Shown: piece by piece, positions 1 through 10,597 of the stretch
Position numbering within the stretch: position 1 is the first letter of the stretch
How the letters are laid out: every line of letters begins with the position of its first letter
Source: Petunia secreta
Taxonomy: Eukaryota; Streptophyta; Magnoliopsida; Solanales; Solanaceae
Direction of reading: 5' to 3'
Length of the DNA: 64,000 nucleotides
Assembly (NCBI GenBank): GCA_029990175.1
Contig: JARKIP010000006.1
Location: 1 to 64,000, forward strand
Translations under genes and position numbers: made by a program
Notes under the pieces: generated by a model
Seen by the model: only the letters and a program-made list of their open reading frames with translations
What the model was told of the DNA's origin: nothing
The model's database searches: none

Positions 1-256
1 GCTAAACTAAGAGTCCAATTCATACTTAATTAAACAATCATTCTAGTTAATAAAATTACACACAATAATATAATGAACACAATTAACTCATAGCACACAC
101 ATTACAAGTTTTATTTTTTGTATTTTTATATCTTAATGACAAATTTAGTTAAAATAAAAGACTAAAATTATAGGAAATTTGACAAAAATCCTAAGAATCT
201 AACACGGCTATTTTGAGCAATTTTTTCGGTAGTCGTGCCAAAATTAGGTGATTACA
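1..256 (-). repeat. Ogre-1 3' LTR, visible part
   Basis: On the minus strand the LTR starts with TGTAATCA at 256 and runs off the left edge of the window. It is nearly identical to 18220-18476. It abuts the polypurine tract at 257, which fixes the boundary. Confidence 0.93.
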
Positions 257-270
257 GCTGCCCCTCTTTG
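257..270 (-). promoter_or_regulatory. Ogre-1 polypurine tract
   Basis: The minus strand reads CAAAGAGGGGCAGC immediately before the 3' LTR. This is the expected position and composition of the plus-strand priming site for reverse transcription. Confidence 0.9.
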
Positions 271-402
271 TTCGGGAACACGAAGAGTTTTCGGACAAAG
301 ATATAATCACAACTAATTTTGGCTTTTTGGTTCTAGCCGAGAGCATGCTTTTCAAACGGTGACCGTACCTTGAATTTCGGTTCTAACCAAGAACAAAGTT
401 AC

Positions 403-439
403 CTACATATCCCCGGACTAAGGAATCAGGTCAGTGTAG
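403..439 (-). other. Conserved Ogre 3'-UTR hairpin motif, copy a
   Basis: Inverted arms CTACA (403-407) and TGTAG (435-439) flank a core containing GGAATCAGGTC. Related copies lie at 2540-2576 in the same element and at 39465-39504 in Ogre-2. Confidence 0.6.
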
Positions 440-774
440 TTCCTTACGTGCGGTAGCTGGGACTACGCATTCAAACAGACAGTAGACTCACTAAGACTCA
501 CTAAGACAACCCTAGACACTCTAGACTACTTAAGACAAACCAGAGGCTCTTCTAGACACACTTGGGGCTGATACTAGACACTCTAGACTACTAAGAGGCT
601 GTCGCTGCTGATTACTGGTTGCTTGCTGGTTGTCGTTGCTTTTACAAAGAAAAATGGGATTACAACATTGAAAGATGTAAAAGTTAACAATTCCTAGACT
701 ATATCTTCATGCTTCCTTGAGGTAAATCTCGGCTTGAAAGACAAACTCCATCGCCCGTTGTATGGGCAAGCACC

Positions 775-1530
775 ATCTGAAACTTGAAATGGTCGCATCT
801 GTTTCAAACAGGTTTTGACTTGAAACTGTGGATGGTTGCTATCTTCGAGCAGGACTAACTTGAAAAGGAAGTGGTTGCTATCTTTGAGCGCAAATGACTT
901 GAACTAAATGTGAGTGCTGTCTTCTAGCAAAACTAACTTTGAAAGGAAAATGATCGCTATCTTTTAGCAGATCGTGACATGGAAAGGAGATGACGCTATC
1001 TTTGAGCGAGACTGACTCGAAAAGGAAATGATCGCTATCTTTTAGCAGATCCTGACATGGAAAGAAAATGACGCTATCTTTGAGCGAACTGACTCGGAAA
1101 GGAAATGATCGCTACCTTTTAGCAGATCTTGATATGAAAAAGAAATGACACTATCTTTGAGCGAATTGACTCGAAAAGGAAATGATCGCTATCTTTTAGC
1201 AGATCTTGACACGGAAAGGAAATGACGCTATCTTTGAGCGAACTGACTCGGAAAGGAAATGATCGCTATCTTTTAGCAGATCTTGATATGGAAAAGAAAT
1301 GACGCTATGTTTGAGCGAACTGACCTCGGAAAGGAAATGATCGCTATCTTTTAGCAGATCTTGACATGGAAAAGAAATGACGCTATCTTTGAGCGAACTG
1401 ACTCGGAAAGGAAATGATCGCTATCTTTTAGCAGATCTTGATATGGAAAAGAAATGACATTGTGTTTTAGCGGGAATTGACTCGAAGAGAGAATGGAGTT
1501 CCGTCTGACATCTAGCGCAACTATCCCAGT
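775..1530 (-). repeat. 77-78 bp tandem array in Ogre-1 3' UTR
   Basis: The string GATCGCTATCTTTTAGCAG recurs with start points near 952, 1030, 1107, 1184, 1261, 1339 and 1417, a period of 77-78 bp. Each unit is a dimer of two diverged subunits of about 39 bp, one with 'gatcgctatcttttagcag' and one with 'gacgctatctttgagcg'. Units at the edges (775-930 and after 1490) are degenerate. This is the class of 3'-UTR array proposed as a source of plant satellites. Confidence 0.92.
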
Positions 1531-2351
1531 TCAAGTAGTCCTAGCTCTTTCTTAGCAACATAGCAAATGTCACACTTACTTTCTGCATCGTGGATACACC
1601 CTGTTTCGGATCTTGCAAATAAGCTTAGTGACTCTTGTTCTATTCTTCACAGTACTGTGGGATGAACAACGCCTAAAGCTTCTCCCAAACGTATCCACTC
1701 TTCATGATACAATTTTGGTATGTCATCCCTCCGGCCTGATGTGTGGTGCTGGCTCCAATTATCAATGTTGATCATGACTTGCTGAGAACTTTTCCATTGT
1801 CGAGGGTGTGCCCTGCTCGCTGGAATTAAACTTGAATCCTGTAAAACAGAGTTTTGCAATTTTCTTTTGTTGCTCAATGAGAGGTTAGCGCCGAAAAGGC
1901 GAGGAATTAATGGTGAGGCAAGATGTACAAAAATGGAAATAATAAAAAAAAGTTTAAGGACGAAAGTCGTTTGGACAGGGAACGTCTTTCTGAAAAGGAG
2001 AACTTATCTGGCAATATAGTGGCGGCCTTGATGATCATGACATGTATCTTGGATGACTTCGTCCGACCAGTGCCGCTTGTTTGTCGAGAGTTGATCCACG
2101 GAGGATATCAAACCATAACCAAGTTGAGGTAACTCTCAAATCGACTAGTAGCGCCCTTTCGGGTTTTCGCCAACTAGCCTCTCTCTTTAATCTTTTGCCT
2201 CACTGTTTGTCTTGCGGCGCCTTCTCAGGTTTTCACCGACAAGACTTCTTTCTTTTCCTTTTTTCTTCTTTTTTTTTCTTTTTTTTTTTTCAATTCAATT
2301 TACAACAACAAACATCTCTTGAGACATGTGAATAGATGATACAAAAATGAT

Positions 2352-2405
2352 AGAAGTTTGTTTTTATTTTATTTTATTTATGAAATAAAATAAAAACAAA
2401 CTTCT
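2352..2405. repeat. 23-bp perfect inverted repeat with 8-nt loop
   Basis: 2352-2374 is the exact reverse complement of 2383-2405; both arms start AGAAGTTTG or its complement and are otherwise T- or A-rich. The minus strand next to the right arm (2406-2412) is purine-rich (TGGGGCAG), resembling a second polypurine tract. The function is unknown. Confidence 0.85.
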
Positions 2406-2539
2406 GCCCCAGTTAAGCATAAAAAGGGGGATCTAAACTTCCTTTGATGTTGGCCGCAAACTTGAAGGCAAGTTTTGCGTCAATATGAGAAAGCAGGGAA
2501 AGAGGAATTTTCTCATTGCGACCGCACCAGAATGGTTGC

Positions 2540-2576
2540 CTACGTATCCTTTTGAGAGGAATCAGGTCAGACGTAG
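2540..2576 (-). other. Conserved Ogre 3'-UTR hairpin motif, copy b
   Basis: Arms CTACGT (2540-2545) and ACGTAG (2571-2576) are perfectly complementary around a core with GGAATCAGGTCAG, which is shared with copy a. The fifth arm position is G:C here and A:T in the other copies. Confidence 0.6.
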
Positions 2577-2751
2577 CTCTAGGCAAATGCCCAGGTTTCT
2601 TTTGATGCTTTTCAGTTTCATTTCATGTTGATACAATTACATTGATTCCAACCGAGAATATGTCTTCAAAATGCTAATAAAGGATACAATTTGGGATAGC
2701 AAAAGAGAACAAAAGCCTTGCATTCATCCGGAGTTGGAAGCCATCTTGGAG

Positions 2752-3184
2752 TCAAATGTAGTACCTCTTGACTGCGTCTGCATTGACGGGTATTTCAGTT
2801 GTCCTGCCTTCCGGATCTGTAAGGTACAAGGCGCCATTTGGCAATACTTTCTTTACCAGGTATGGCCGTTGCCAATTTGGAGCAAATTTTCCTTTAGCTT
2901 CTTCCTGATGAGGAAAGATTATTTTCAAGACTAATTGCCCTTCTTTCAAGTCGCGGAGGCGCACTTTCTTGTTGTAGGCTCGGGCCCATCCTCTGTTGAT
3001 ACAATTGACCGTGACAAACTGCATTGAGCCTCTTTTCGTCAATGAATGACAATTGTTCCAATCGGGTTTTGACCCATTCTGTGTCCTCAATTTCTGCTTC
3101 CACAATGATCCTGAGAGATGGTATTTCAACTTCCAGCGGGTATGACTGCTTCAGTTCCATATACCAATGAATAAGGGGTGGCAC
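2752..3184 (-). pseudogene. Ogre-1 integrase C-terminal part, frameshifted
   Basis: The C-terminal part of the Tat/Ogre integrase is split over two frames: 3184-2894 carries the segment after the catalytic core (EVEIPSLRIIVEAE...), and 3129-2752 carries the end (from ARAYNKKVR to NADAVKRYYI and stop). Frame changes lie near 3130 and near 2985. The end matches the usual Tat pol terminus, so 2752 is taken as the original pol stop. The shifts prevent a full integrase from this copy. Confidence 0.85.
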
Positions 3185-3545
3185 CTATGGAAGTGCGCAC
3201 AGTTGTGCGGTAACCTAACAAAGCAAAACATAACTTCTCATGCCAATCGCGAGATCCTTGTATCATTTTCCTAAGGATCTTCTTGATATTCTTATTGGCT
3301 GCTTCAACCGCGCCATTTGCCTTTGGTCGGTAAGGTGTGGAATTTCGGTGCATGATCCTGAATCTTTCACACACGTCATTCATTAAATGACTGTTCAAAT
3401 TTGCCGCATTATCAGTGATGATGGTACTTGGGATACCAAAGCGACAAATAATATTAGAATGAACGAAATCCACCACAGCTTTCTTGGTCACGGACTTGAG
3501 AGTGACAACCTCAACCCATTTGGTGAAGTAATCTATCGCAACCAA
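3126..3545 (-). pseudogene. Ogre-1 integrase catalytic core
   Basis: An open stretch of 139 residues follows a premature stop in the same frame. It holds the second catalytic aspartate (ITDNAANLN, residue 45) and the glutamate (GAVEAANK, residue 81), a D-X35-E spacing typical of retroviral-type integrases. The first aspartate lies upstream of the stop at 3564-3566 (WGMDVIGP). The segment ends at a frameshift just after VYGTEAVIPA. Confidence 0.9.
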
Positions 3546-3563
3546 AATGAATCTGTGCCCATT

Positions 3564-5120
3564 TTATGCTCTTGGTTCAATAGGCCCGATAACATCCATC
3601 CCCCATGCTGTGAAAGGCCAAGGAGCTGACATTGTGTGCAACTCTAAAGGGGGTGAATGTATCAAATCACCGTGTACTTGGCATTGATGACACTTTCGCA
3701 CAAAAGTAATACAGTCATGTTCCATGGTAAGCCAGAAGTATCCCGCTCTGAGTACTTTCTTAGCTAGCACGTACCCGCTCATGTGGGGTCCACAGATCCC
3801 TGAATGCATGTCATTGAGAATTTTCGTGGCTTCAGTTGCATCCACGCATCTTAACAGTCCCAAATCAGGTGTCCTTTTGTACACCACCCCTCCACTCAGA
3901 AAGAAACCACTTGCCAGTCGTCGAAGCGTTCTCTTTTGATTATTTTCTGCCATTGGAGGATATGTCCCATCTTGAAGGAAATTCTTGACATCAAAGTACC
4001 ACGGCTGACCGTCAATTTCTTCTTCAATCACATTGCAGTATGCATGTTGCCTTTGGACCTCAATCTCTAACGGATCAATATGGGCTTTATCAGGATGGAC
4101 AATCATTGAGGCTAATGTAGCCAATGCGTCAGCCAGCTCATTATGTATTCTGAGAACATGTCTAAACTTTAGAACATCGAACTTTTGGCGAAGGTCGTCC
4201 ATACACTGCTTGTACATGATCAGCTTAAGGTCTCGAGTTTCCCATTCACCCTTCATTTGGCGTATCAAAAGATCTGAATCCCCGATCACCAGCAATTCTT
4301 TGATGTCCATGTCTAGAGCCATACACAAACCCATTATACATGCTTCATACTCAGATGTGTTATTAGTGCAACTGAAGCGGAGTTGGGCAGCTGCCGGATA
4401 GTAATGTCCCGTGGGAGAGATGAGGACCGCTCCAATACCATGGCCTTTTGAATTAGAAGCACCATCAAAGTACATTTTCCACACGTGCTCTTCTTCATTA
4501 ATCAACTCTTCAAGTACATCTACCTCCTCATCGGGGAAGTAAGTCTTCAATGGCTCATAATCATCATCAACTGGGTTTTCAGCCAAATGATCGGCTAAGG
4601 CCTGAGCTTTCATTGCAGTTCTGGTGACATAAACTATGTCAAATTCTGTGAGCAGGATCTGCCATTTTGCAAGTTTGCCAGTTGGCATTGGCTTTTGAAA
4701 TATGTACTTCAATGGATCCATCCGGGAAATCAGATAAGTGGTATAGGACAAAAGATAATGTTTCAACTTTTGTGCAACCCAAGTTAGGGCACAACACGTC
4801 CTTTCCAACAAAGTGTATCTGGCCTCGCAATCTGTGAACTTTTTGCTCAGATAATAAATGGCCTGTTCTTTCTTTCCCGAGGCATCATGTTGTCCCAGTA
4901 CACAACCAAAAGAGTTCTCATTGACTGACAAGTACAAAAACAATGGTCGTCCAGGCTCAGGCGGAACCAAAACAGGAGGATTCGACAAGTATTGCTTGAT
5001 CTTATCAAAGGCTTCTTGGCACTCCTCGGTCCATGCAATTGATGCATTCTTTTTCAACAACTTGAGGATCGGCTCACATATTGTGGTAAGTTGAGCAACG
5101 AACCTACTGATGTAATTCAA
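3564..5120 (-). pseudogene. Ogre-1 pol: end of RT, RNase H, Tat-type second RNase H, integrase zinc finger
   Basis: The 518-residue open stretch starts in the RT connection (LNYISRFVAQL), followed by the Ty3-type RNase H (about residues 55-185). A second RNase H of the Tat lineage spans about 213-345, with acidic residues D219 (YFDGASNS), E257, D281 (GDSDLL) and D331 (LADALATLAS). The integrase zinc finger follows (H439, H446, C477, C480), then the first catalytic aspartate D509. A TAA at 3564-3566 interrupts the integrase; the next open stretch is in the same frame, so this is a nonsense change. The true upstream sequence is in the other frame at 5126-6262, so this is the rest of a frameshifted pol, not an independent gene. 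Confidence 0.93.
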
Positions 5121-5125
5121 CCTGC

Positions 5126-6262
5126 CTAGAAAGCTTTTAACATCCTTCTTGGTCCGAGGCGGAGGTAATTCTTGATCTTTGCGGGATCCAGTTCAATACC
5201 TCGCCTACTAACAATGAAACCCAACAATTTTCCGGCAGGCACACCAAATGCACACTTGGCTGGATTCAGCTTCAGATTGTACCTACGGAGCCTTTCAAAG
5301 AACTTTCTAAGATCTCTCACGTGGTCTTCAGCAGTTCTAGACTTGATGATCACATCGTCCACGTACACTTCTATTTCTTTATGCATCATATCATGGAAAA
5401 TGGCAGTCATAGCCCTCACGTAGGTTGCCCCAGCATTTTTCAAACCAAATGGCATCACTCTATAGCAATAAGTTCCCCAAGGCGTAGTGAATGCCGTTTT
5501 GTATGCATCATCTTCATCCATATGGATTTGGTGGTATCCGGCATAGCAGTCAACAAAGGATTGTATCTCATGTTTGGCACAATTATCTACGAGAGTGTGA
5601 ATATTAGGCAGCGGGAAATTGTCTTTGGGACTTGCCTTGTTCAAATCTCGATAGTCGACACATATCCTTATTTTTTCATCTTTCTTAGGAACCGGAACAA
5701 CATTTGCAACCCAAGTAGTGTACTGAACCGATTGAATCACTTTTGCATCCAACTGCTTCATTATTTCATCATGGATTTTCTTGATCATATCAGTCTTGAA
5801 CTTCCGTTGCATTTGTCTCACTGGAGGGAAACCAGGTTGAATTGGCAATTCGTGGACTATCAATTCAGAACTCAGACCCGGCATCTCATCATATGACCAC
5901 GCAAAAACATCTCGATATTCAAAGAGCACTTTCCGAATATCGTTCTTCACTTCAGGTAGGGCGTCCATGCTTATCTTGGTTTCCCTCACATCGTCGGGGC
6001 TCCCAAGATTAACATCCTCTGTATCAGCCAAATTGGGTTTAGGCTTGCCCTCATGGCGTTCAACTTCCAGGCCTATTTCAAAATCAGCCTGTTCCCCATC
6101 ATATTCAGTATTGTTAACAAATTCCTCAATGTTTTCTTCGTCACTTTCAACCTCAACTATGGTTATGGAGCCAAAATCAGATTGCGGTCCCTGGACGGAC
6201 GATAAGTTCCTTGAACATGTCATGATATCAGGACCAGCAGATATATCACTACAGATAAACAA
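5126..6262 (-). pseudogene. Ogre-1 reverse transcriptase (frameshifted at its end)
   Basis: The 378-residue stretch carries an acidic linker (residues 30-100) and then the RT. RT motifs visible are VDYRDLNKASPKDNFPLP, FVDCYAGYHQI with D238, and the catalytic YVDD at 300-303. The last sound segment is the GFIVSRRGIELDPAKIK region; the frame is then lost, consistent with a small deletion near 5165-5175, and the protein continues from 5120 in the next frame. The nominal first ATG at 6262 lies within the putative intron, so translation is expected to enter from gag-pro after splicing. Confidence 0.93.
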
Positions 6263-6441
6263 AAGTAGAATAAAATTAGGAATATGAACAGAGATTAAAG
6301 GAAAGCTTGGCTCTTTAGGCCTTTCATTAATGAAAAAGGGTTTGAATTACAAAAGGAAAGATGAGCAAAATAATACACTTGGCATATAACCCTTAGAATA
6401 TCCAAGTGTATTCAAAAGAAAACTGTAAAACAACAGTCTAC
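6249..6441 (-). other. Putative Ogre intron between protease and RT (193 bp)
   Basis: Minus strand: a GT donor at 6441-6440 overlaps the gag-pro stop codon (TAG at 6440-6438), and a TTTGTTTATCTGTAG acceptor ends at 6249. Removing 193 bp brings the RT frame into register with gag-pro, splitting one codon across the junction. An intron at this point is known for Ogre elements, where unspliced RNA gives gag-pro and spliced RNA gives gag-pro-pol. Splicing of this copy is inferred. Confidence 0.8.
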
Positions 6442-9400
6442 CAAGACCCCTTCCTGATGGGGAAGGGAGTTGCATTCCAGTTAGTCAGGTGCACGTCCGG
6501 GCCAATGTACTGAATTGAAGCATTACTGGAGCCTTCACCCGGCTGTACCATGCAGATTTCAAAAATGCCACCTAGATCAAATGGTGCATCCTGATTGTCT
6601 TCCACTGTGTTGACATTTGTAGCGACAACCTTTGGTTTCATAACATAACCCACAAAAGACTGAGCGAGACACGGAATTGGCTTTGGGAGAGACCAAACTT
6701 CCGACTTCCTTTTCTTTGCTTGCTTGCGATCAGCTGCTTTTGGCTTGAAGCCTAGTCCCCATGTGCCTTGCATACCATTTGGATAAACCGGATTTACCCT
6801 GCCTTGTAGTGACGCTCCCAAACCCTTTCCAAATTGGAAACCATGCTTTAACATTTCAGACGCCATCATAATAGACGTCTCTGACACTCTTGGGGTGGGT
6901 ATAGGTTTCCCTTCTGTTACTTTCTCCACATACACCACATCGGAGGTTTGATACATGATGGTCGGGCGTGTAGTGACGGCTTCAAGGGCTGGTACATCCA
7001 GGCTATTGTTAAACTGTGCGTCATCCTCTCCATAAACCACGACAGCTTGATTATCCCAAGTAAACTTGACCACCTGATGAACTGTGGAGGGCACGACACA
7101 AGCCATGTGAATCCATGGTCGGCCCAATAACAGATTGTACGATGCATCCGTTTCCATGACTTGGAACTCAATGCTGAAGGTAGCGGGACCAATGGTTAAC
7201 TCAAGATTGATGATACCCAAAGACTCTCGAACTCCACCATCAAAAGCACGAACAGCAGAGGAACTTGCCCTGATTTTACTCATATCCACCCTTAGGCTCT
7301 TCAGTGTAGACAGAGGGCAAATGTTCAATCCTGCGCCGCCATCTATTAAAACACGTGTGACATAGGAGTCTTCACACTTGACTGAGACATGAAGCGCTCG
7401 ATTATGACCGGTTCTTTCTGCTGGCAGCTCCTCATCGGTGAACATCACACGATTAGTCTCAAATACTCTGCCAGCAAGTGCTTCCAGATTAGCTACAGTA
7501 GTTTGTTCAGGAATGTAGGCCTCATTCAATATCTTCAACAGTGCATTGCGATGTGCTTCAGAGTTCATAAGTAAAGACAAGAGTGATATCTGAGCTGGAG
7601 TCTTTCTCAGTTGCTCGACGATAGAATAATCTGTCGATCTCATTTTCTTCAAAAATTCTTCAGCTTCTTTCTCAGACACCGGCTCTTTGATGGGTCCTTG
7701 GTCTTCTCGACCTGGCTTTGCCTTCCTCAATTCTTCTGGGGTGAAACATCTCCCGGACCGAGTTAGACCATTTACATCTGCAGCAATCTCCATGATTTCT
7801 TTCCCGTTGTAAGACACAATTGTTTTGTTGTAGTTCCAAGGAACGGCCTTTGTACTTTTGACAGGGAGTTGCGCTGCTTGAGTGATGATAACCGGTTCAC
7901 ACTTCTTTGCCTTAACCTCGAAGACCGGAGTTTTCTGGCATGATGCCCCTTGCACAATAAATGTTGGTGCACTGTCATGAACTTTTTCCTGCTTTGCAGC
8001 CGGAATTGTGAAACTTGGCTCAACAACAGTATCTTGCTTTGCTTTGTTGACAACAGACGCACTTGACTTTCCCCTGATTACAACAATAAATGGCTCAGGG
8101 CCTTTGATGTCTGGGGAGGGACCAACTGCCACAATCTGCTTGGCGGCTTTCCCTTTCATGTCCTCTTCTATGCATACCATCCCTACTATGTGTATGTTGT
8201 TTTGAACATCATGAGCTGGTAAAGGATTTTGATTCACATTTTGTGTTTCATCCCCCACGACTTTTATCTGGTTGTTGTCTATCATTGCCTGGATTGCCCT
8301 TTTGAGTTCCCAACAGGATTCTGTGTCATGTCCAGGTGCTCCAGAATGAAACGCACAATGGCGTGAGTGATCAACTCTTCCGTTGGGGTTCACTTTTCCC
8401 GGGATTGGCTTCAACAGATTGGCTTGTTGCAATTTTTCAAACAAATTAGTGTAAGTTTCCCCCAGTGGGGTGAACTGCCTTTTCTCTTGTTGCATGTTTC
8501 TCTGTTGCATGTTTGGACGAAAACCCTGCGGACCTCGTGGTCGATAAGGCATCTCCTGGTGAGCCTGGAATTGAGTATGTGCCTGTTGATTGTTATATTG
8601 GACTGGAGCAGGGGGTGGACGCCATTGTGGACCAGATAGCGGCTGAGCATAAGATGCTGTATTTACAGGGAATGAGAACTGCGGCGTGGCAAATTGTTGG
8701 CCATGAGTTGGATAGAATTGTTGTGGCGGGGGTGCCTGAATATACCCTTGACGGTCGTTGTATCTCCCATCATTTCTTCTCGGTCCAGGACCAACCATTG
8801 CCACTTCATCTTTTTTCTCTTTCTTCTTCCCAAAAGTACCTGACCCTGATTGCAACGCTTGGGTCGTGGCTCTCAAAGCTGTTTGGCTAACAATCTTGCC
8901 TGCTTTGATTCCTCTCTCAATCATCTCCCCAATTTTTACTGCTTCACTAAATTGCTTCCCAAGGGCAGAGGCCATCGCCTGGTAGTATGTTTCGTCAAGC
9001 ACTTCGATGAATTCTTCGACCATTTTATCGTCTGGGATCAAAGGGCTCACACGCGCCGCCTGTTCGCGCCACCTATAGGCATACTCTCTGAAGCTTTCGC
9101 CTGGTTTCTTTGTGATCGTCTTCAAAGAAGAACGATCAGGAGCAGCCTCCATTTTGTAGCCATAATGATTCAGGAAAGCGCTGGCCATGTCGTCGAAGGT
9201 GACCCACTTGGAAACATCTTGTTGCACAAACCATTCTGTGGCCGGTCCTCCCAAACTGTCCGCAAAGTACGCCATCAATAATTCGTCCTTCTCGATACCC
9301 CTCATTTTGTTAAGGTATATCTTCACATGGATCCTTGGATCGCTTTGTCCAGTGTACGGATCGAATTTGGGCACAACAAAGCCTTCAGGCAATGGCACAT

Positions 9401-10118
9401 GAGGGAATAAGCACATGTCTTTGTATGAAATACTGGTTTTACCCCCTTGCCCTTGTATGTTTTTCACAGTTTGCTCCAGGCTTTTCAATTTCCGAGCAAA
9501 GTCAGCCTCTTCTGTTTTCCCCAATCTTTCGACATCAGCATGTGATTCTGGGTGGTGTCCATGATCATACGACTCAGTGGGGCGGAGTACATTACCTCGG
9601 GTTTGGTCGAATTGTTGATCACGAGCCCTCAACTGTGGGTCACTGTTTGACCTTTGCAAAGTGTGTCCTGCAGGAACAGTGAATACTGTGGCAGGAACTT
9701 GGGCTTGGCCATGTTGTCCATGTTGTGGGAATTGTGCCCCAGGTTGTACAGTAGAGGGTCCAGCTACGTTGTCAGTTTCTGGATGTGGACCGAACCCTGG
9801 AGGATAACGGGGGTCTTCTGCCATTGTAGATTGCCCTTGCCCTGGTGGCTGAGCATTCGCCGTGAAACCAGCAGCACCTGGCGGAGCAGGAGGTGCCTGA
9901 ACTGCCGACAAGTTACGGACCGGTTGCATCATCATTTCTTTCATGGCCGTGAAATCCTCGGCCATCTTAGCCTGTTGTTCAGCCAAGCGAACCAGCTCAG
10001 TATTCTCAGTTTCTTCGGCCATCGTTGCTGGAGTGTCTTCTTGAAGAGGTGCTTCAACCACTTCTGGAACAGGCAGTGGTCCCTTGATTCTGGTGGAATA
10101 GGAATGTGGGGCCAGCAC
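6438..10118 (-). CDS. Ogre-1 Gag-protease polyprotein with G-patch
   Basis: An intact 1226-residue frame. The N-terminus is proline/glutamine-rich; a second Met (MAEETENTEL, about residue 33) could be the real start. The retrotransposon Gag core lies at about 245-420 (VPKFDPYTGQSDPRIH, ADSLGGPATEWF). A zinc-binding cluster of C-x2-H...GH...C type (CAFHSGAPGHDTESC) lies near 600. The aspartic protease is near 915-1020 with active-site segment LIDGGAGLNI (D926); the Tat lineage tolerates variation after the Asp. A G-patch follows (about 1084-1123, KHGFQFGKGLG). The product would form virus-like particles and cleave them. The stop codon coincides with the intron donor. Confidence 0.95.
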   Translation of the reverse strand: MLAPHSYSTRIKGPLPVPEVVEAPLQEDTPATMAEETENTELVRLAEQQAKMAEDFTAMKEMMMQPVRNLSAVQAPPAPPGAAGFTANAQPPGQGQSTMAEDPRYPPGFGPHPETDNVAGPSTVQPGAQFPQHGQHGQAQVPATVFTVPAGHTLQRSNSDPQLRARDQQFDQTRGNVLRPTESYDHGHHPESHADVERLGKTEEADFARKLKSLEQTVKNIQGQGGKTSISYKDMCLFPHVPLPEGFVVPKFDPYTGQSDPRIHVKIYLNKMRGIEKDELLMAYFADSLGGPATEWFVQQDVSKWVTFDDMASAFLNHYGYKMEAAPDRSSLKTITKKPGESFREYAYRWREQAARVSPLIPDDKMVEEFIEVLDETYYQAMASALGKQFSEAVKIGEMIERGIKAGKIVSQTALRATTQALQSGSGTFGKKKEKKDEVAMVGPGPRRNDGRYNDRQGYIQAPPPQQFYPTHGQQFATPQFSFPVNTASYAQPLSGPQWRPPPAPVQYNNQQAHTQFQAHQEMPYRPRGPQGFRPNMQQRNMQQEKRQFTPLGETYTNLFEKLQQANLLKPIPGKVNPNGRVDHSRHCAFHSGAPGHDTESCWELKRAIQAMIDNNQIKVVGDETQNVNQNPLPAHDVQNNIHIVGMVCIEEDMKGKAAKQIVAVGPSPDIKGPEPFIVVIRGKSSASVVNKAKQDTVVEPSFTIPAAKQEKVHDSAPTFIVQGASCQKTPVFEVKAKKCEPVIITQAAQLPVKSTKAVPWNYNKTIVSYNGKEIMEIAADVNGLTRSGRCFTPEELRKAKPGREDQGPIKEPVSEKEAEEFLKKMRSTDYSIVEQLRKTPAQISLLSLLMNSEAHRNALLKILNEAYIPEQTTVANLEALAGRVFETNRVMFTDEELPAERTGHNRALHVSVKCEDSYVTRVLIDGGAGLNICPLSTLKSLRVDMSKIRASSSAVRAFDGGVRESLGIINLELTIGPATFSIEFQVMETDASYNLLLGRPWIHMACVVPSTVHQVVKFTWDNQAVVVYGEDDAQFNNSLDVPALEAVTTRPTIMYQTSDVVYVEKVTEGKPIPTPRVSETSIMMASEMLKHGFQFGKGLGASLQGRVNPVYPNGMQGTWGLGFKPKAADRKQAKKRKSEVWSLPKPIPCLAQSFVGYVMKPKVVATNVNTVEDNQDAPFDLGGIFEICMVQPGEGSSNASIQYIGPDVHLTNWNATPFPIRKGSW

Positions 10119-10597
10119 GGCAGTTGCTCAAGCTCTAAACAAATCAAAACACGTTAGTGCAACAAGATAGCATGGAATATGAATTTGCTCGTCGGCCTAA
10201 ACAATGCCTAAGGTCGTTATGCGTCATCCCAAATTGGTTTGGATTAGATCCCAAGTGTATTATTTGATCTCTTTTCTTTTCTTTTTTTCTTCTTTCTTTT
10301 CCTTTCTTTTCCTTTCTTTTTTTTTTTATATTTTTTTTCAAGTGAGGCTAGAGGGTGAAATGAATTGACACATAAAAACAAGCAAAATATTTTCATTACT
10401 TAAAAAGAAAGAGTACATACGGTGCTTCCGGAGCACGACCAAAAGAAATGTACAAATGACTGAAAAAAAAAAAGAAAAAAAAGTGAAAATAAATTACAAC
10501 ATGCCAAATTCAAAAGCAACCTAAAGTACAACAAAAACAGGATGTAAAATAAATGACAAAAGGCAATGATCTGCATCATCTTGGCCTGATGTATCTA
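10119..10597 (-). other. Spacer between ORF1 and gag in Ogre-1
   Basis: No coding signal. It contains a T/C-rich tract (about 10262-10340) and an A-rich tract (10459-10485). The apparent lysine-rich ORF at 10144-10341 is simply this low-complexity tract. Confidence 0.75.

Larger units (their letters stand above)
257..2751 (-). other. Ogre-1 3' untranslated region
   Basis: No retroelement domain is found between the integrase stop at 2752 and the LTR; short ORFs here have no recognisable content. The region holds a tandem array of about 77 bp (775-1530), a 23-bp perfect inverted repeat (2352-2405), a pyrimidine tract near 2250-2290, and two copies of a conserved hairpin motif (403-439 and 2540-2576). 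Long 3' UTRs with tandem repeats are known for Tat/Ogre elements. Nothing recognised in 1531-2240. Confidence 0.85.

Noticed and set aside
2081..2335. Plus-strand ORF with a phenylalanine tract
   Set aside because: A T-rich low-complexity tract in the Ogre-1 3' UTR, antisense to the element.
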